DNA from: Sanderia malayensis
Taxonomy: Eukaryota > Cnidaria > Scyphozoa > Semaeostomeae > Pelagiidae
Direction: 5' to 3'
Length of the DNA stretch: 64,000 bases
NCBI GenBank assembly: GCA_013076295.1
Contig: RQOL01000651.1
Span: 1-64,000 of the forward strand
The notes beneath the pieces are model-generated. The model was not told the DNA's origin. It did no database searches and saw nothing but the letters and a program-made list of their open reading frames with translations. This document shows, one piece after another, positions 62,207-64,000 of the stretch (within the stretch, counting starts at the first letter, position 1; every line of letters begins with the position of its first letter). A program made the position numbers and the translations under genes.

Positions 62207-64000
62207 TTGAAAATTGTGGGAATTAATTTTAATATCGGATTCATTGTAAATTGTGGGAATAGATGTAATTATCACTAAAAACATGTACATAAAGGTGTAA
62301 TTTATTATGTTTTAGCTGAGATTACGTGGATGAATGTGTAAATTGTGGGAATAAGTAACAATATCATCAGTGAAAGGAGGTATCCAAAGATGCCTTCCAA
62401 TTAGTTTTAGCTGTGCTTACGTGGATTCATTTGAAAATTGTGGGAATTAATTATAATATCAGATTCATTCTAAATTGTGGGAATAGATGTAATTATTACT
62501 AAAAACATGTAAATATAATTGTACTTTATTATGTTTTAGCTAAATTTACGTGGATTGATGTGTAAATTGTGGGAATGAATGTTATTATCACTGAAAACAA
62601 GTAAATAGGGGTGTATTTTAATACTTTTTAGCTGCAGTTACATGGATTCAAGCTTGAATTGTGGGAATGGGTATCAATATCAATGAAAAGACGTAACCCA
62701 AGATGCATTCCATATAGCTTTAGCTGTGGTTACGTGGATTCATTTGAAAATTGTTGGAATTAATTTTAATATCGGATTCATTGTAAAATGTGGGAATCGA
62801 TGTAATCATCACTAAAAACATGTAGATAAAGGTGTAATTTATTATGTTTTAGCTGAAATTACGTGGATTAATGTGTAAATTGTGAGAAAGAAGGTTATAA
62901 TGGGATTCATGTGTAAATTATGGGAATCAACGTTAATATATGATTTATGTCTAAATTGTGGGAATGAATGTTAGCTAATATCACTGAAAACCAGTAAATA
63001 AGGGGGTATTTTAAATAGTGTGAGCAATAGTTATTGGGACTCACGCGTAAGTTGTGGGAAGAAACGTTAATAACGGCTCATGTGTAAATTGTGGGAATAA
63101 ATGTTAATATCACTGAAAACAAGTAAATAAGGGTGTTTTTTAATACCTTTTAGCTGCAGTTACTTGGATTCATGCGTAAATTGAGAGAATGGGTGTCAAT
63201 ATCAGTGAATAGACGTAACCAAAGATGCATTTCAAATAGTTTTAGTTGTGGTTACGTGGGTTCATTTGAAAATCGTGGCAATTAATTTTAATATCGGATT
63301 CATTGTAAATTGTGGGAATAGTTGTAATTATCACTAAAAACATGTAAATAAAGGTCTACTTTATTTTGTTTTAGCTGAAATTACGTGGATTCATGTGTAA
63401 ATTGTTGGAATGAGTAACATAATCATCAGTGAAAAGAGGTAACCAAAGATGCCTTTCAATTAGTTTTAGCTGTGCTTACGTGGATTCATTTGAAAATTGT
63501 GGGAATTAATTATAATATCGGATTCATTGTAAATTGTGGGAATAGATGTAATTATGAGTGAAAACATGTAAATAAAGGTCTACTTTATTATGTTTTAGCT
63601 GAAATGACGTGGATTCATGTGTAAATTGTGGGAAGGAACATTAATATGGGATTCATGCTAAAGTTGTGGGAAGGAACGTTAATATCGGATTCATGTGTAA
63701 ACTGTTGGAATGAGTGTCATTATCATCAGTGAAAAAGAGTAGCGAAAGATGAATTCCATAAAGTTTTAGTTGTGGTTACGTGGAGTCATTTGAAAATTGT
63801 GGGAATTAATTTTAATATCGGATTCATTGTAAATTGTGGGAATAGATGTAATTATCAGTAAAAGCATATAAATAAAGTGGTACCTTATTATGTTTTAGCT
63901 GAATTTACGTGGATTCATGTGTAAATTGTGGGAATGAACGTTATTACCGGATTCATGTGTTAACTTGTGGGAGTGAACGTTAATATCACTGAAAACATAT
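62207..64000 (+). repeat. Block VII: block II-like fragment, then block III-type HOR to window end
   Basis: From about 62,450 to 62,695 the linkers TTATTACTAAAAACATG and GGATTCAAGC are of the block II type. At about 62,696 GTAACCCAAGATGC marks return to the 3.5-kb HOR, followed by TAATAACGGCTCATGTG (63,067) and TTACCGGATTCATGTG (about 63,943). The window ends inside a GAAAACATAT linker. It shares CATGCTAAAGTTG with 37.9 and 41.5 kb and GAAATGACGTGG with 17.95 kb, so it is a mosaic of known HOR variants. Confidence 0.83.

Larger units (their letters stand above)
1..64000 (+). repeat. Satellite DNA array filling the whole window
   Basis: Every stretch I read, from first to last base, is a diverged copy of one repeat family recognisable by GGATTCATG, AAATTGTGGGAAT and TTAATATC. 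All copies point the same way; I saw no reverse-complement core (TTCCCACAATTT) on the plus strand. Both window ends fall inside the array, so its true length is unknown. The longest open frame in 64 kb is 77 codons, which fits non-coding DNA. No transposon, tRNA, rRNA or unique segment interrupts the repeats. Long hierarchical head-to-tail arrays like this are characteristic of eukaryotic heterochromatin, often centromeric or pericentromeric; that location is inference. I do not recognise the family as any named satellite. Confidence 0.97.

Noticed and set aside
1..64000. Plasmid or phage iterons/replication origin
   Set aside because: Iteron arrays are short and lie next to a replication gene. 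Here 64 kb holds only repeats arranged in higher-order units, a eukaryotic satellite pattern.
1..64000. CENP-B box
   Set aside because: I looked for TTCG…A..CGGG. TTCGG occurs in ATTTCGGATTC, but no CGGG follows at the right distance, so no box is called.
1..64000. Su(H) paired-site (SPS) enhancer arrangement
   Set aside because: Paired sites are inverted and about 15-17 bp apart. Here all TGTGGGAA cores share one orientation and lie 37-38 or 92 bp apart.
1..64000. G-quadruplex potential from the GGG runs
   Set aside because: GGG runs are separated by 30 bp or more of AT-rich sequence, too far for an ordinary intramolecular quadruplex.
1..64000. Telomeric or simple-sequence repeats
   Set aside because: No run of TTAGGG, TTAGG, TTTAGGG or any di- to hexanucleotide repeat was seen.

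Overview
The whole 64 kb is one uninterrupted satellite DNA array. I find no credible protein-coding gene, no RNA gene, no transposon and no unique sequence anywhere in it. The sequence is AT-rich (about two thirds A+T) and is built from variants of one short repeat family, always in the same orientation. Satellite arrays of this length and hierarchy are typical of eukaryotic pericentromeric, centromeric or subtelomeric heterochromatin. The species cannot be named from this window. CpG dinucleotides are not depleted relative to the strand's own composition, which fits an animal or other eukaryote with little CpG methylation better than a vertebrate or a plant, but this is only a hint.

The basic unit has two length states. 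A 38-bp module starts GGATTCATG, carries TGTGGGAA at about positions 17-24 and ends TTAATATC. It either abuts the next 38-bp module or is followed by a 54-bp linker, giving a 92-bp monomer. Measured from one GTGGGAA core to the next, spacings are almost always 37-38 or 92 bp, with 95- and 96-bp variants caused by an extra ATC or GCTA. At about one core per 60-80 bp the window holds of the order of 800-1000 modules. The linkers fall into at least four subfamilies that follow one another in a fixed order, which creates higher-order repeats (HORs).

Layout, with boundaries good to a few tens of bases. Block I (1-2,930): 523-bp HORs, then one partial copy of the 3.5-kb HOR. Block II (2,931-13,770): a 4.52-kb segment duplicated in tandem (A and B), B having 527 bp more. 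Block III (13,771-23,565): three HOR units of 2,991, 3,506 and 2,843 bp. Block IV (23,566-29,548): a third copy (C) of the block II sequence, set between blocks III and V. Block V (29,549-54,424): many rearranged copies of the block III HOR with nested duplications at spacings of 746, 798, 890 and 2,139 bp. Block VI (54,425-62,206): a 2,946-bp copy, a 3,290-bp copy and a partial copy, nearly identical to each other. Block VII (62,207-64,000): a short block II-like piece and then block III-type sequence running off the window.

The most notable signals are (1) a dense lattice of TGTGGGAA, a match to the Su(H)/RBPJ (CSL) binding consensus, at fixed spacing and in one orientation, with a second recurring TTACGTGG core in the linkers; (2) a duplication history that can be read at scales from 38 bp to about 15 kb; and (3) a local cluster of single-base deletions at 16.8-18.6 kb that looks like either consensus-sequence error or local decay. 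All short open frames are by-products of the repeat and are not annotated as genes.
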